From contig JAOLYM010000002.1 in assembly GCA_028343435.1 (NCBI GenBank), positions 1-64,000 of the forward strand: DNA of 64,000 nucleotides, in the 5' to 3' direction. Every line of letters begins with the position of its first letter. Positions within the stretch are counted from its first letter, which is position 1. Below, one piece after another: positions 1 to 10,307 of the stretch. A program made the position numbers and the translations under genes. The notes under the pieces are model-generated. The model worked only from the letters and a program-made list of their open reading frames with translations. It was not told where the DNA came from and did not search any database. The DNA is from Candidatus Nitrosopelagicus sp. Lineage in GTDB: Archaea > Thermoproteota > Nitrososphaeria > Nitrososphaerales > Nitrosopumilaceae.

Positions 1-168
1 TGCACATATTGTAAAGATCCATTTTGTGATGAACATAGACTTCCAGAAGATCATCGTTGTGTGAAATTAACGGTGATCAGAGCAAAAAAGTTTGGAGAGA
101 AGAAAGTAATTAGAGATGGAGGACCAGGTTCCAGTAAATTTAAAAAGTTTTTTGGAAGATTTCGTTAA
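1..168 (+). CDS. AN1-type zinc finger protein, C-terminal part
   Basis: Open frame from the left edge to a TAA at 166-168; the start lies outside the window. The visible 55 residues begin with Cys-x2-Cys, then Cys9, His12, His18 and Cys20, the spacing of the second half of an AN1 zinc finger. A basic Lys/Arg/Gly-rich tail follows (KFKKFFGRFR at the end). AN1 fingers bind zinc and often occur in small ubiquitin- or stress-linked proteins; no specific role can be read here. The gene converges on the membrane-protein gene at 170, with one base between them. Confidence 0.75.
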   Translation, partial: CTYCKDPFCDEHRLPEDHRCVKLTVIRAKKFGEKKVIRDGGPGSSKFKKFFGRFR

Positions 169-169
169 A

Positions 170-484
170 TCAATAGTCTGCTTTAGTAGGATCAAGTTTT
201 GAACGTCTAGCTTGGAAAAACAATGTAACAGCTAATGCAAGCATAACTAAAATTGACATCCATAATGGTTCAACATGAACATTATTTTCTTGTGTTACAA
301 TCATTGCAGGAAAAACAACATAAATTACAGATAAGATTATCATTGCAACTCCTTGTGTAGATAATTTTTTCCATGATGAAAGTTTGATCCCTCTACTGAT
401 TAATTCAATCACGCCAAGAGCTATGAAAGGGTAGATCGTAAAAGCTAAAAAATCAATTATATCAACTGAACCGGGATGAGACAT
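170..484 (-). CDS. small integral membrane protein, unknown
   Basis: 104 residues with three hydrophobic segments (about residues 10-28, 44-62 and 72-90) and a charged C-terminus (ARRSKLDPTKADY). No catalytic motif or recognisable family. It lies one base downstream of the GINS gene on the same strand, so the two are probably co-transcribed. I assign no function. Confidence 0.6.
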   Translation of the reverse strand: MSHPGSVDIIDFLAFTIYPFIALGVIELISRGIKLSSWKKLSTQGVAMIILSVIYVVFPAMIVTQENNVHVEPLWMSILVMLALAVTLFFQARRSKLDPTKADY

Positions 485-485
485 G

Positions 486-1043
486 TTATTCTTCTATTCT
501 AATTTTTAATGCTATTCCATTTGAAATTAAAGCTTGCGCATTTTCGTTAGGAATTGTTGCTATATCTTCAGGTTTGAATGGACCATATTTTTCTAAATCT
601 ACTCCTACTATCTCAGCAAATTCTTTTACAAATCGTACGGTTACAGGTTTTATTTTATGTTTTGTGGAAGTAATTTCTAGAAACTTTGACTTTCCATTAA
701 TTATTCCAGAAAGTATCATATCCCTACGCTCATTCATTTCATCATTTGAATCAATGACAAATTTTTCCTCATCGCTTAGAACGCTATAAGATGTTGTTGG
801 AGATTTAGAAATTTTTTCTAGTCTTTTATTTATTAATAGTTCAGTAAGATTTGTTGCAGTAGAAATAATCTCATTTTTGGTTTTCTTTTCAATTCCATCA
901 TATTCTTCATTTTTTAATTTTCCAATAAAATTTGATAAATTTCTGAAAAAATCTGTGCTAAGCTCCTGTATATCATCAGTTTGAAATTCTTGCATGACAA
1001 TTACATGAAGATTTTTTAGATCTAAGGATTCAAGAGTTGACAT
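486..1043 (-). CDS. DNA replication GINS complex subunit (Gins51-type)
   Basis: 185 residues. The C-terminal 50 residues match the GINS B domain: FVKEFAEIVGVD, then YGPFKPEDIATIP, then ENAQALISNGIA. The N-terminal about 120 residues are helical and charged, as in the A domain, so the order is A then B, as in archaeal Gins51 (Gins15). GINS joins Cdc45/RecJ-like protein and MCM in the replicative helicase and contacts primase and polymerase. PolD, Orc1/Cdc6 and primase genes are in the same window. The family call rests on the B-domain motif; the divergent A domain was not compared. Confidence 0.75.
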   Translation of the reverse strand: MSTLESLDLKNLHVIVMQEFQTDDIQELSTDFFRNLSNFIGKLKNEEYDGIEKKTKNEIISTATNLTELLINKRLEKISKSPTTSYSVLSDEEKFVIDSNDEMNERRDMILSGIINGKSKFLEITSTKHKIKPVTVRFVKEFAEIVGVDLEKYGPFKPEDIATIPNENAQALISNGIALKIRIEE

Positions 1044-1101
1044 TTTAATACAAAGTTAATCTTAAATGGTACGTTTAATTCTTTTAGCTTGAAGTAGAAA
1101 A

Positions 1102-2562
1102 TTGCCGTACAAAGTAATAGGTGGTAAAGCCACACAAGTAAAATATTCATCTGACGAGGTATTCTCTAGAATAAAACATGAGGATATCAAGTTCATAGAT
1201 CTTCAATTTACCGGTTTAACAGGCAGATTTCATCATACCACAATTTCAGCAAATACGTTTACTCCAGAACAAATGGAAGACGGATTACCAAAATTAGATG
1301 GTTCATCAATAGTTGGATTTACTGACATTGCTGATTCTGATTTAATACTAAAACCAGACCCAAGTACATTTGCAATTATTCCGTGGGTAAAAGAGAAAAA
1401 AACCGCGAGATTACTATGTGATGTTTACTGGGGCGGAGGAAGAGGACGTCTTGACAGTGACCCACGAGGAATTTGCCAAAAAGCAGAGAAATATGTTAAG
1501 TCACAAGGATTTGATTTTAGTAATTGGGGACCTGAAGTAGAATTTTTTGTATTTGATAAAGTACACTGGGATGTTTTGACACCATACAAAGGTCAATCGT
1601 ATTCAATCGAATCATCTGAATCACCATGGAGTCAAGAAGGAACTGGCTATCCTATGGGATTACAAGAAGGATATTACCCAAGTACCCCATCAGATACTCT
1701 TGCAGAATTTAGAAATGAGTGTGTGGATGTTCTGAATGACAATTTTGGTATTTTATGTGATAATCATCATCACGAAGTAGCAACAGCAGGGCAATGTGAA
1801 ATTGATATTAAATATGATTTAATGACTAATTCTGCTGACGGTGCACAATCATACAAGTATGTTGTAAGAAATGTTGCGCAACAATTTGGCAAAGTAGCAA
1901 CAATGATGCCAAAACCAATATCAATGGATGCAGGTTCTGGAATGCACACAAATGTTAGTTTGTGGAAAAAAGATGAAAATACATTTTATGATAAAGATGA
2001 AGATCTAGAATTAAGTCAAACTGGTCGTTATTTTTGCGGAGGAGTGATGGAGCATGCAAAAGCATTAACTGCAATCACAAATCCTACAACAAACTCATAT
2101 CATAGATTAGTTCCGGGTTATGAAGCACCAGTTTACATCGCATGGAGTTCAAGTAATCGTTCTGCAACAATTAGAATTCCTGGTCATTTTAAGGGAGAAA
2201 AATACGCATACATGAAAAGAATGGAATACCGTGTACCTGATCCTGCATCTAATCCCTATCTTGTATTTTCAGCTGTATTAGCTGCAGGATTAGATGGAAT
2301 TAAAAAGAAAACAGATCCTGGTGATCCAGTTAAAGAGGATATTTACAAAATGACAAAATCGGAAAGAAAGAAACACGGAATCGATACTTTGCCTGCAAAC
2401 CTTGGAAGAGCACTTGATGAATTAGAAAGTGATAGAAAATTCCTAACCCCAATTTTCTCGAATGAGGTTTTAGATAAAATTATTGAATTAGAAAGAAGAG
2501 ATCATAGAGAAATTGCAATCAGACCACACCCACACGAGTTTTATCTTTACTTTGATGTTTAA
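1102..2562 (+). CDS. glnA: glutamine synthetase, type I
   Basis: 486 residues, the usual GS-I length. It makes glutamine from glutamate, ammonia and ATP, the main ammonia-assimilating step. Hallmarks in order: NWGPEVEFFVFD (active-site glutamates), ATAGQCEIDIKYD, DAGSGMHTNVSLW (catalytic His loop), NPTTNSYHRLVPGYEAP and SSNRSATIRIP. The region where enterobacterial GS has the adenylylated Tyr reads IYKMTKSERKKHGID instead of the NLYDLPPEE type, so adenylylation control is unlikely. The start is TTG at 1102; the N-terminus runs straight into the family's first strand. It is divergent from the GINS gene. Confidence 0.95.
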   Translation: MPYKVIGGKATQVKYSSDEVFSRIKHEDIKFIDLQFTGLTGRFHHTTISANTFTPEQMEDGLPKLDGSSIVGFTDIADSDLILKPDPSTFAIIPWVKEKKTARLLCDVYWGGGRGRLDSDPRGICQKAEKYVKSQGFDFSNWGPEVEFFVFDKVHWDVLTPYKGQSYSIESSESPWSQEGTGYPMGLQEGYYPSTPSDTLAEFRNECVDVLNDNFGILCDNHHHEVATAGQCEIDIKYDLMTNSADGAQSYKYVVRNVAQQFGKVATMMPKPISMDAGSGMHTNVSLWKKDENTFYDKDEDLELSQTGRYFCGGVMEHAKALTAITNPTTNSYHRLVPGYEAPVYIAWSSSNRSATIRIPGHFKGEKYAYMKRMEYRVPDPASNPYLVFSAVLAAGLDGIKKKTDPGDPVKEDIYKMTKSERKKHGIDTLPANLGRALDELESDRKFLTPIFSNEVLDKIIELERRDHREIAIRPHPHEFYLYFDV

Positions 2563-2568
2563 ATAAAA

Positions 2569-2958
2569 TTATTGAAATAGTGGTTTACCAATTAATTCAT
2601 AAATTAAAACTAATGAGCCAAACATCATCCCTAATCCACCAGCAATCATTATTGGCGTAAATTTTTGAGATTTAATTCCTAGGAAGATTACTATTCCCCC
2701 TGCAAGACCCAAGAAGATTGAGAGCATGCCAAATATTACATCTTCAATTTCTACACCTAAAGTTAAAGGAGTAAATATGCCAGAAAGCAAAGCAACAGCT
2801 CCTATGATGTATGCATATTTTGCTCCAGACAGAAGAATTGTTTTAACATCAAGAGAGGATTTTTCAGATGTAATTTCTTTTTCTTGAAGTTTTATTTTTT
2901 CATCGCTTAGAATAGAATCATCATTTGGTTTATCAGAAAATCTTCTATGCTTTACCAT
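2569..2958 (-). CDS. membrane protein of unknown function
   Basis: 129 residues. A charged cytoplasmic-looking head (residues 1-42, rich in Lys, Asp and Glu) is followed by three to four hydrophobic helices ending in a short tail. The helices are Gly- and Ile-rich (GMLSIFLGLAGGIVIFLG). No known domain. The gene is convergent with glnA (6 bp between stops) and lies downstream of the thermosome gene on the same strand. Confidence 0.6.
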   Translation of the reverse strand: MVKHRRFSDKPNDDSILSDEKIKLQEKEITSEKSSLDVKTILLSGAKYAYIIGAVALLSGIFTPLTLGVEIEDVIFGMLSIFLGLAGGIVIFLGIKSQKFTPIMIAGGLGMMFGSLVLIYELIGKPLFQ

Positions 2959-3001
2959 GATAATTTAGACTAAAATCGTGTTGATTAAAATTTTTGCTAA
3001 T

Positions 3002-4696
3002 CTACATTCCCATTCCAGGTGGCATTCCCATGCCTCCCATACCTGGCATTCCACCCATTCCACCCATGTCAGGCATTCCGCCCTCGGCTCCTGGTGGAGG
3101 TCCTGCAGATTTTGCAGTTGCAATAACGTCATCAATTCTTAGAATCATACATGCTGCTTCTGTTGCAGCTGAAACAATTTGGTGTTTAACTGCTAATGGT
3201 TCAATAATATCAGTTGATTTCAAATTTCCAACTTTACCTTTCATAACATCAATTCCTGTCCATTTTTCGCCTTTGATTTGTTTTGCACGCAAGTGAGTAA
3301 GTGTGTCAATTGGATCCATACCTGCATTTTCAGATAATGCTAAAGGAATTGATTCTAATGCTTCTGCAAATTTTTCAGCAGCTAATTGTTCACGACCTTG
3401 AAGTGATTTTGCCCAACTTCTAATTTTTGTCGCTGCAAATGTTTCTGGTGCACCACCACCTGCTACTATAGATGGTAATTCCATTACATCTCTTACAACC
3501 ATTAGTGAATCATGGACTGAACGTTCCACTTCATCAACAACTCTTTGTGATCCTGCGCGTAGTAGTAATGTTACAGATTTTGGATGTTTACATCCTTCAA
3601 CAAAGACCCATTTGTCTTCTTCAACTTTCTTTTCTTGAATTGATGATGCAGAACCTAAGTCTCGTTCAAATAAATCATCTAGGTTAGTTACAATTCTTGC
3701 GCCTGTTGCTTTTGCAAGTTTTGATAAATCACTTTCTTTTACACGTCTTACTGCTAAGATACCTGCTTTTGATAAATAATGTTGTGCCATGTCATCAATT
3801 CCTTTTTGACATAATACAACATTTGCACCAGAGCCAATAACTTTGTCAACCATTGTTTTGAGCATTTTGTTTTCTTCGTCTAAGAATGCTTTCATTTGTT
3901 GTGGATTTGAAATATTAATTTTTGCGTCAGTTTCAGTTTTGTTAATTTCTAATGCTGCGTTTAAGAGTGCAATTTTTCCTTCTGTGATTTTCTTTGGCAT
4001 TCCAGAGTGAACAATTTCTTTATCCAAAACAATTCCTTGAATAATTCTAGAGTCTTTGATTGAACCACCGGCTTTCTTTTCTACTTTAATATCATCAATG
4101 TCAACAATATATTTTTCGCCATTCTTTTCTGCAACTGCTTTTACTGCTTTTACAATCATATCTCCTAATTGTTCAGAATCTTTTCTAACTAGTTTAGTTT
4201 GCATGGATGTTTTTGCAATTTTTAATAAAATTCCATTATCAGTTGGTTCAACCTTATCTGCAATTTGATCTAAGAATTCTTTTGCTTTTCTTCCTGCTTT
4301 TCTATATCCATCAACAATAATTGTTGGGTGAACATCTTGTAAAACTAGTTCTTCAGCATGTTCTAGTAATGCCCCAGCTAATACAACTGCAGATGTAGTT
4401 CCATCACCTACTTCATTATCAGTAGTTTTTGAAATCTCAACTAACATTTTTGCTGCTGGGTGTTGTACATCAATTTCTTTGAGAATTGTTGCACCGTCAT
4501 TTGTAATTGTAACATCGCCTAAAGAATCTACAAGCATTTTGTCCATTCCTTTTGGACCTAAACTTGTATGAACAATTTCGGCTATAATTTTGGCGGCTGC
4601 AATATTGTTTTTTTGGGCTTCTCTTCCCTTTACCTGACTTGCGTCATCTTTTAGAACTACAACCGGCATGTTGCCTTTTGGAGTTTGTGCTGCCAT
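3002..4696 (-). CDS. thsB: thermosome (group II chaperonin) subunit
   Basis: 564 residues. ATP-driven protein-folding chaperonin of the cytosolic thermosome. Seen: [13 protein letters not shown], then [17 protein letters not shown] (nucleotide-binding P-loop), [19 protein letters not shown] in the second half, and the Gly/Met-rich flexible tail ([16 protein letters not shown]) that projects into the cavity. A TATA-like box sits about 27 bp upstream of the ATG, as expected for a leaderless transcript. Which paralogue (A or B) this is cannot be read from sequence alone, so the symbol is tentative. Confidence 0.93.
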   Translation of the reverse strand: MAAQTPKGNMPVVVLKDDASQVKGREAQKNNIAAAKIIAEIVHTSLGPKGMDKMLVDSLGDVTITNDGATILKEIDVQHPAAKMLVEISKTTDNEVGDGTTSAVVLAGALLEHAEELVLQDVHPTIIVDGYRKAGRKAKEFLDQIADKVEPTDNGILLKIAKTSMQTKLVRKDSEQLGDMIVKAVKAVAEKNGEKYIVDIDDIKVEKKAGGSIKDSRIIQGIVLDKEIVHSGMPKKITEGKIALLNAALEINKTETDAKINISNPQQMKAFLDEENKMLKTMVDKVIGSGANVVLCQKGIDDMAQHYLSKAGILAVRRVKESDLSKLAKATGARIVTNLDDLFERDLGSASSIQEKKVEEDKWVFVEGCKHPKSVTLLLRAGSQRVVDEVERSVHDSLMVVRDVMELPSIVAGGGAPETFAATKIRSWAKSLQGREQLAAEKFAEALESIPLALSENAGMDPIDTLTHLRAKQIKGEKWTGIDVMKGKVGNLKSTDIIEPLAVKHQIVSAATEAACMILRIDDVIATAKSAGPPPGAEGGMPDMGGMGGMPGMGGMGMPPGMGM

Positions 4697-4714
4697 AGAT
4701 CAAAACGTCAATTT

Positions 4715-4728
4715 TCAAAATATATAGC
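4715..4728 (-). promoter_or_regulatory. TATA box of the thermosome gene
   Basis: On the minus strand the sequence reads GCTATATATTTTG, centred about 27 bp before the ATG at 4696. This is the spacing of an archaeal TATA box to a leaderless start. Confidence 0.6.
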
Positions 4729-4771
4729 TAGCTTCTTGTTTTTCTAGAAAATTAGAAGAAAGATCGCTGTT

Positions 4772-4781
4772 CTTAAATTAG
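4772..4781 (+). promoter_or_regulatory. TATA-like box of glyA
   Basis: CTTAAATTA centred about 25 bp before the glyA ATG at 4801. The spacing places transcription initiation at or next to the start codon. The box faces the thermosome promoter across a 104-bp divergent gap. Confidence 0.5.
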
Positions 4782-4800
4782 GAAAATCAAGTTCAAAATC

Positions 4801-6120
4801 ATGGCTGATTCGAATAAAGAATCATATGATAAGATTTTCACCAGTCTTGAAAAACACCATGAATGGTTTGAAAACTCTATTCCGCTAATTGCTAGTGAGA
4901 ATATTCCTAGCCCAGCTGTTAGAGAAGCGGTAATGTCAGATTTTGGTAATAGATACGCCGAAGGTTGGCCAGGTGAACGAGTCTATGCAGGATGTACCTA
5001 CATCGATGAGGTTGAGATTCAATGTATGGAGTTGGCACAAAAATTATTTGATGCAGAGTTTGCAGATGTAAGAAGTGTTTCTGGGGTTGTAGCAAACTTG
5101 GCAATTTATTCTGCTTATTCAAATCCAGGTGATGTCATGATTGCATCATCAATTCCTGCGGGAGGTCACATTTCACATGGTAAAAAAGAACATTCAGGAA
5201 CTGCAGGATTAGTTCACGGATTAGATATCGAGTTCTTTGCATTTGATCCTGAAGAAATGACATTAGATGTTGATAAAACAAAAGCTAAAGTTGAAGATTT
5301 GAAATCACAAGGAAAATTACCAAAGATTGCAATGTTTGGTGGTTCGGTATTTTTATTTCCACACCCAGTAAAAGAATTATCTGAATTTCTAAAAGGTCAT
5401 GGCATGCACATTAACTATGATGCAGCACACGTTGCAGGATTAATTGCAGGTGGAAAATTCCAAGACCCACTTAGAGAAGGAACAGATACAATGACAATGA
5501 GTACTCACAAAACTTTGTTTGGACCACAAGGAGGATTAGTTTTAGGATCTGAAGAACATGCAGAACCAATCAAAAAAGCAATGTTCCCAGGATTAACAAG
5601 CAGTCATCACATTCATCATATGGGTGCAAAGGCAGTTGCATTTGCAGAAGCATTAGAATTTGGAAAAGATTATGCAGAACAAACAATCAAGAATGCAAAA
5701 GCATTAGCCTCAGAATTAAATAATGTAGGATTCAAAGTGTTGGGTGAAAAGAGAGGTTACACAGAATCACACCAAACAGTTGTTAACGTTTTAGATTATG
5801 GTGATGGCGGAACAATTGAAGCTGATTTAGAAAAAGCAAACATTATCGTAAATCGTCAATTAATTCCTGGAGATTTGAAAGCAGGTCGTCACTATATGCA
5901 TCCAGGTGGAATTCGTTTAGGAACATCTGAGATTACTCGTCTAGGAATGAAGGAATCTGAAATGAAAGAGATTGCATCTTTGTTGAAACAAGTTGTTGTT
6001 GATAAGAAAGATGCAGGAGAAATTGCAGCACATGTTAAAGAATTCAAAACAGATTTCAAAAAAACACAATATTGTTTTGATAACAAACTTGGTGCCTACG
6101 AATACGTAAAATTACGTTAA
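4801..6120 (+). CDS. glyA: serine hydroxymethyltransferase
   Basis: 439 residues, normal for the PLP enzyme that interconverts serine and glycine with a tetrahydropterin one-carbon carrier. Seen: IPLIASENIPSPAVREA and RYAEGWPGERVYAGC near the N-terminus, YDAAHVAGLIAGG, and STHKTLFGPQGG, whose Lys forms the Schiff base with PLP. The C-terminal domain carries HYMHPGGIRLGTSEITRLG. The last codons overlap the end of the convergent PolD large-subunit gene by 4 bp. Confidence 0.95.
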   Translation: MADSNKESYDKIFTSLEKHHEWFENSIPLIASENIPSPAVREAVMSDFGNRYAEGWPGERVYAGCTYIDEVEIQCMELAQKLFDAEFADVRSVSGVVANLAIYSAYSNPGDVMIASSIPAGGHISHGKKEHSGTAGLVHGLDIEFFAFDPEEMTLDVDKTKAKVEDLKSQGKLPKIAMFGGSVFLFPHPVKELSEFLKGHGMHINYDAAHVAGLIAGGKFQDPLREGTDTMTMSTHKTLFGPQGGLVLGSEEHAEPIKKAMFPGLTSSHHIHHMGAKAVAFAEALEFGKDYAEQTIKNAKALASELNNVGFKVLGEKRGYTESHQTVVNVLDYGDGGTIEADLEKANIIVNRQLIPGDLKAGRHYMHPGGIRLGTSEITRLGMKESEMKEIASLLKQVVVDKKDAGEIAAHVKEFKTDFKKTQYCFDNKLGAYEYVKLR

Positions 6121-9100
6121 TTCACAAAATCAGTTAGTAGTTGTTGTGAACCATCACCCTTTCCAAAGAGTAGTTCAATTTCATCAGATAATGTCATGAT
6201 TCTTCCTTTCAGGTATGGATCTACATCATATTTTGTGACTAGTTTCTTTGCTAATGGAAGATATTTTTCAATTGATGGTCGAGTAATTGTTTGTAATAGT
6301 TTGTGACCGCAAGTACATTTTTGAAGTAACGGCATTCGTCTATACTTTGCACCACACGCAGTACAACGAAATTTTTGTTTTGCATATGCACGAATGTTTC
6401 CCATGATATCAGGAATAAGATGTGTTTGTATTAGATATGAAACAATATCTCTAGTCTCAACTGCATTAATGATATCTGCATTTCTAATTTGTAAGTCAAG
6501 CTTGTCAACCATTGATTCAAGTGTTGAATATGCACTTCGTGATTTTGATGTAGTTAGTGTTGTTGTAGTGTGTGTGAAGAAATAATCATAGAAAATATTT
6601 TCATCACCAGTATCTTTTCGCATAGCTAAAGTTTCAATGTTTTTGATGTCACCTGATTTCTCATTATTTAATGATGATTCATAAAATTCGAGTGGGAATT
6701 CTTTTGCTACCTCAAAGTTGTGTGCCTGAGTTTGCGCCTCATGTGGCAAAACTATTGGTTGAATTAGTAATGGTGCATCCATTAATCCACCAATTTTATC
6801 AGACAAGAACTGTCTTGAGAAGTTCAATAATGCATCTAGTAATAACATGACAGAATCTGCATCACCATCTGCATCTCTTCGTTTTGCAGAATGCCAAATT
6901 GGACTAGCAAAACATACGTGAGTTTTTGTATAACCAATTAGTCGTCCGGTAATTCCTACAGAGGTGTGTGGTGCAAGACCAATAACTAAATGACCTAACA
7001 AATCCTGTGTGTTTTTTAGATTGTAAAATGGTTGTTTGCCAAAAAATTTCTGTAGTTCAAAATCGACATACTTTGAAACATTTACCAGATATTCGGCACT
7101 TTCAAGAGGAATGATTACATCTTGCATCTTTAATTCAATTAATTGTTCATCGTTTGTTATTGGATTTCCATCAATATCATTTTCATATCCAAGTTTTGTG
7201 ATCTGCTCAACTGTTGTTCCTATCCAGGAGAGTTTGAAGTGTGTTAAAGGTGAGTTTGTAGCATCAAATCTAACAGTACCATCTTTGAAGGCAGATAAGC
7301 CAAACTTTTGTCTAATTAGACCTTTTTCTAGAGGTTCTGGTATTTTTTCCTGATTGATTAATTTGTCAACACCTTTGAATGGTGCTTTTGCACGTATTCC
7401 AAGTTTTTCTTGTGCCGCCATCAAATTTTGTTTTAGTGGAAACTGTTTGTAAGAAAATCCATTTGCGTCTCTTTTACATTTTTCACAGTGTGGTGTTTCT
7501 AATTCATCTTTACAAATTCTACAAATGTAAAATTTTGTAGTTTTATTACCACATTTTGAACAAATAATCCCAATTGATGGAATGTTACAATTTGTACAAC
7601 GACGATTATTCAGATTTGTGAAAAATGATTCTGATGCAACAGCGGCTTTCAAAATATCTCTAGTAATTCCACCTTTTTCTGCAACAGGAAATAGTACATG
7701 AACTGGCGGTTTCATTAGACGTGGTGCAGCCTTTTCAGGTCTCCCAATTCTAACACCAATTGACTTCGAAAATTTATTCTTTATTTCAATTCCAGTAGTT
7801 TCTGTTAACAGTTCTAGAACAGATTTGGTAGTATCAAAATTCAAGGTAGCCCCAAAAATTAGATGGTTTAAGATTTGAACATCAATTCCAGAAATAATGA
7901 TTTTGTCATCTGTAACTTTATGTGGAATTCCTAAATTTTCAAGAATTTGTTTTGTTGAAATTTCATAATGAATTTCATTTTCTGATTTTAAGATTGGGGT
8001 TGAGATTTTCTCAAGTTCTTTTGTTGTGATAAAATCCCAATAGTAGAGAAATTTTGGATGTAATGGAATTTTCAGTTCTTTTGAAAGTAAAATGGCATCA
8101 ACAAATGTTGGAGTTTTTGTTAGAAATTCGAGTCTTTCGTCATGTTCGGAAAGTTTCGCTTTAAGATATTCAGTCCAAACCTCTTCTACCATTGGAGTTG
8201 GAATTAATTCTGCATTATTTTCCAAAAAGTCACCAAATGTTATTAGAATATCACCTAGATGCAGAATCTTTTCAATGTCATTTTTAATCTGAATTCCATG
8301 TTCTGTATCTTGGATTTTGACTACATCGCCTCCTTTTAGTCTGACAATAGGCGTCTCGAGTGAATCAACAAAGGCCACAGTTGCGCCTTTGCTTGGTTTG
8401 TCAAGTTTGATTTGTGTTCCTACTGCAATAGTATGATCTAAGATTTCAGCAATCACAGGATGTAGTCCAACGCTAGCAAAACCGGTATTACATGCACGTC
8501 CATATCTGAGTCGAAAGCCTCCAATCTTGTTTGGCATTGATAGCACAGAACGTCCGGTAATGACTTCTCTCATACGTTTTTCAGATGCATCATCACCAGA
8601 TTCACCTTTTTGAACAGCACCCTGGACATCGTTTAGCCACTCCCAACCTTCCAAGTTATACTTCTCAATTCGCTTTAGGAGTTTTTTTGATCTTCCAATT
8701 AATCCGTCATTTAGTACACGTAATGCACCACCTCTTACTCGGTCTGTTTTAATTCGAGTCATGTTACGATGATTAACTACTTCATCGGGGTCTGTTCCTT
8801 CTCCTTCAAGTTCAACAGGTAAATTTGAAATCACGGTTTTGATGTCATCATCAGATACATGAAATTGAAAACTTTGTTTTGCTTCACTTTCATAGATTCG
8901 AAGTTCTTCTACAAATCTTCCAGTCTCATCGTCAAAACAATCTGCTTGATATTTTTCGAGCCCAACTGCACGTCTCACGTGATCAGCAATTAACATGGTA
9001 ACAGCAGATTCAGTTCCCCCTGCAGACCTCATCGGTCCTGCAATGGATACGGAAAGATATTGAGAACCATCTTTGTTATTTTTAATTTTAATCTCACTTA

Positions 9101-9494
9101 TTCCTTGTAAGGGAGCAATTGTCACACCTTCTGTTACAATAGCTAACCCAACTCTAACTGCATGATCTAATCTATCTTCTAAACTTGCATCTGAAGATTG
9201 ATACTTTCCTAATGCTATCTCCTTTGACATTATCAAAGCGGCGTTTTCTTTTCCGGTTTTATCTAGTAACTCACGAAGTGGTGTAGAAATGTCAATATCA
9301 TGCATTTTAGCTACTCGTTCCGCCAAATCAAATGCGATTTTCGGCTCTATTATTCCAGAAGAGTCTAGAAGCGTTGATTTCGCGTCTGCTGCGGTCTCAA
9401 ACTCCTTGTAAACTTGTTGTGATAGTTCTTCATAGTAGTCAGAGTAATTTTGAGGAACCTTGATTTCTTTAAGATAATTTGCGGTAGTAGACAT
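6117..9494 (-). CDS. polC: DNA polymerase D large subunit (DP2)
   Basis: 1125 residues, the catalytic subunit of the archaeal family-D replicative polymerase. The Asp-rich active-site motif (RRDADGDAD) lies near residue 871. A long cysteine array (CNIPSIGIICSKCG through CEKCKRD) lies near 630-672, and a second zinc motif (CTACGAK...CTCG) near 1038-1060. The N-terminal part carries SIAGPMRSAGGTESAVTM and LRYGRACNTGFAS, typical of DP2. The length leaves no room for an intein. GGGP synthase follows upstream on the same strand (8-bp gap), so the two are likely co-transcribed. The small subunit is 5 kb away beyond the origin. Confidence 0.96.
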   Translation of the reverse strand: MSTTANYLKEIKVPQNYSDYYEELSQQVYKEFETAADAKSTLLDSSGIIEPKIAFDLAERVAKMHDIDISTPLRELLDKTGKENAALIMSKEIALGKYQSSDASLEDRLDHAVRVGLAIVTEGVTIAPLQGISEIKIKNNKDGSQYLSVSIAGPMRSAGGTESAVTMLIADHVRRAVGLEKYQADCFDDETGRFVEELRIYESEAKQSFQFHVSDDDIKTVISNLPVELEGEGTDPDEVVNHRNMTRIKTDRVRGGALRVLNDGLIGRSKKLLKRIEKYNLEGWEWLNDVQGAVQKGESGDDASEKRMREVITGRSVLSMPNKIGGFRLRYGRACNTGFASVGLHPVIAEILDHTIAVGTQIKLDKPSKGATVAFVDSLETPIVRLKGGDVVKIQDTEHGIQIKNDIEKILHLGDILITFGDFLENNAELIPTPMVEEVWTEYLKAKLSEHDERLEFLTKTPTFVDAILLSKELKIPLHPKFLYYWDFITTKELEKISTPILKSENEIHYEISTKQILENLGIPHKVTDDKIIISGIDVQILNHLIFGATLNFDTTKSVLELLTETTGIEIKNKFSKSIGVRIGRPEKAAPRLMKPPVHVLFPVAEKGGITRDILKAAVASESFFTNLNNRRCTNCNIPSIGIICSKCGNKTTKFYICRICKDELETPHCEKCKRDANGFSYKQFPLKQNLMAAQEKLGIRAKAPFKGVDKLINQEKIPEPLEKGLIRQKFGLSAFKDGTVRFDATNSPLTHFKLSWIGTTVEQITKLGYENDIDGNPITNDEQLIELKMQDVIIPLESAEYLVNVSKYVDFELQKFFGKQPFYNLKNTQDLLGHLVIGLAPHTSVGITGRLIGYTKTHVCFASPIWHSAKRRDADGDADSVMLLLDALLNFSRQFLSDKIGGLMDAPLLIQPIVLPHEAQTQAHNFEVAKEFPLEFYESSLNNEKSGDIKNIETLAMRKDTGDENIFYDYFFTHTTTTLTTSKSRSAYSTLESMVDKLDLQIRNADIINAVETRDIVSYLIQTHLIPDIMGNIRAYAKQKFRCTACGAKYRRMPLLQKCTCGHKLLQTITRPSIEKYLPLAKKLVTKYDVDPYLKGRIMTLSDEIELLFGKGDGSQQLLTDFVN

Positions 9495-9502
9495 GTAGAA
9501 GG

Positions 9503-10243
9503 TTAGTTTTTGATGGCTTTGGCTATTTCGGTTAGTTTTTCCAAGTTCTTACTGTCCTCAAGAAGGGTACCAATTACCAAAGCATCTGCTCCTGCATCAG
9601 TCAATGATTTTGCGGTTTGAGCATCACGAATGCCTCCACCTACGATCAAAAATCCTTGAAAGACCTTTCTTACGGTTGCAACCATTTCAGGAGTCACGTT
9701 GGTTTTTGCACCAGAGCCTGCCTCCAAATAGACAAATCTCATACCAAAGAATTGGGCGGCTAAAGAGTATGCAGCTGCGATTTTTGGCTTATCAAATGGT
9801 ATTCCTCTAACATTACCTACAAACCAAGCAGATGTTCCTTCTCCAATCACCAAATAGGATGTTGGGAGTGGTTCTAAGCCGAATTTGAGTACGTTTGGAG
9901 CACCAAGGGCTTGTGCCTGTGTAATGTAATATGGATTCTCAGAGTTCATTAAGGAACTAAACAGTATGGCATCTGCCTGTGGTACAACACCGGTAATGTT
10001 GCCAGGAAATAGAATAATTGGAATATTTACCGCATCTTTGAGGTTTTTGACTACCTCGGCCATCTCCATTTGATCAGTTGCGGATGAACCGCCTACTAGT
10101 ATTGACGCTGCACCTATTTCTTCAACATCTTTGGCTAGTTTTACAGCAGAATCTATCTGAGATACCTCTGAATCGATTAATACGAATAGTAATGGTGATT
10201 TTTTACGCTCAGAAATGAGTAATTCTTCTACTTTACCAGTCAT
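9503..10243 (-). CDS. geranylgeranylglyceryl phosphate synthase
   Basis: 246 residues, TIM-barrel prenyltransferase. It joins geranylgeranyl diphosphate to sn-glycerol-1-phosphate, the first committed step of archaeal ether lipids. Seen: FVLIDSEVSQID, ILVGGSSATDQ, IILFPGNITGVVPQADAILFSSLMNS, VYLEAGSGAKTNV and IVGGGIRDAQTAKSLTDAGADALVIGTLLE. The last two are the phosphate-binding loops. It is encoded just upstream of DP2. Confidence 0.93.
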   Translation of the reverse strand: MTGKVEELLISERKKSPLLFVLIDSEVSQIDSAVKLAKDVEEIGAASILVGGSSATDQMEMAEVVKNLKDAVNIPIILFPGNITGVVPQADAILFSSLMNSENPYYITQAQALGAPNVLKFGLEPLPTSYLVIGEGTSAWFVGNVRGIPFDKPKIAAAYSLAAQFFGMRFVYLEAGSGAKTNVTPEMVATVRKVFQGFLIVGGGIRDAQTAKSLTDAGADALVIGTLLEDSKNLEKLTEIAKAIKN

Positions 10244-10307
10244 GCTTCACGTTTAATGATGACCCTTTAAGTTTTATTCAAGTATCGGTATACAGATTTG
10301 TATAGCT

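Noticed and set aside
1102..2562. Adenylylation-regulated glutamine synthetase
   Set aside because: The NLYDLPPEE-type site is replaced, so this mode of control is not supported.
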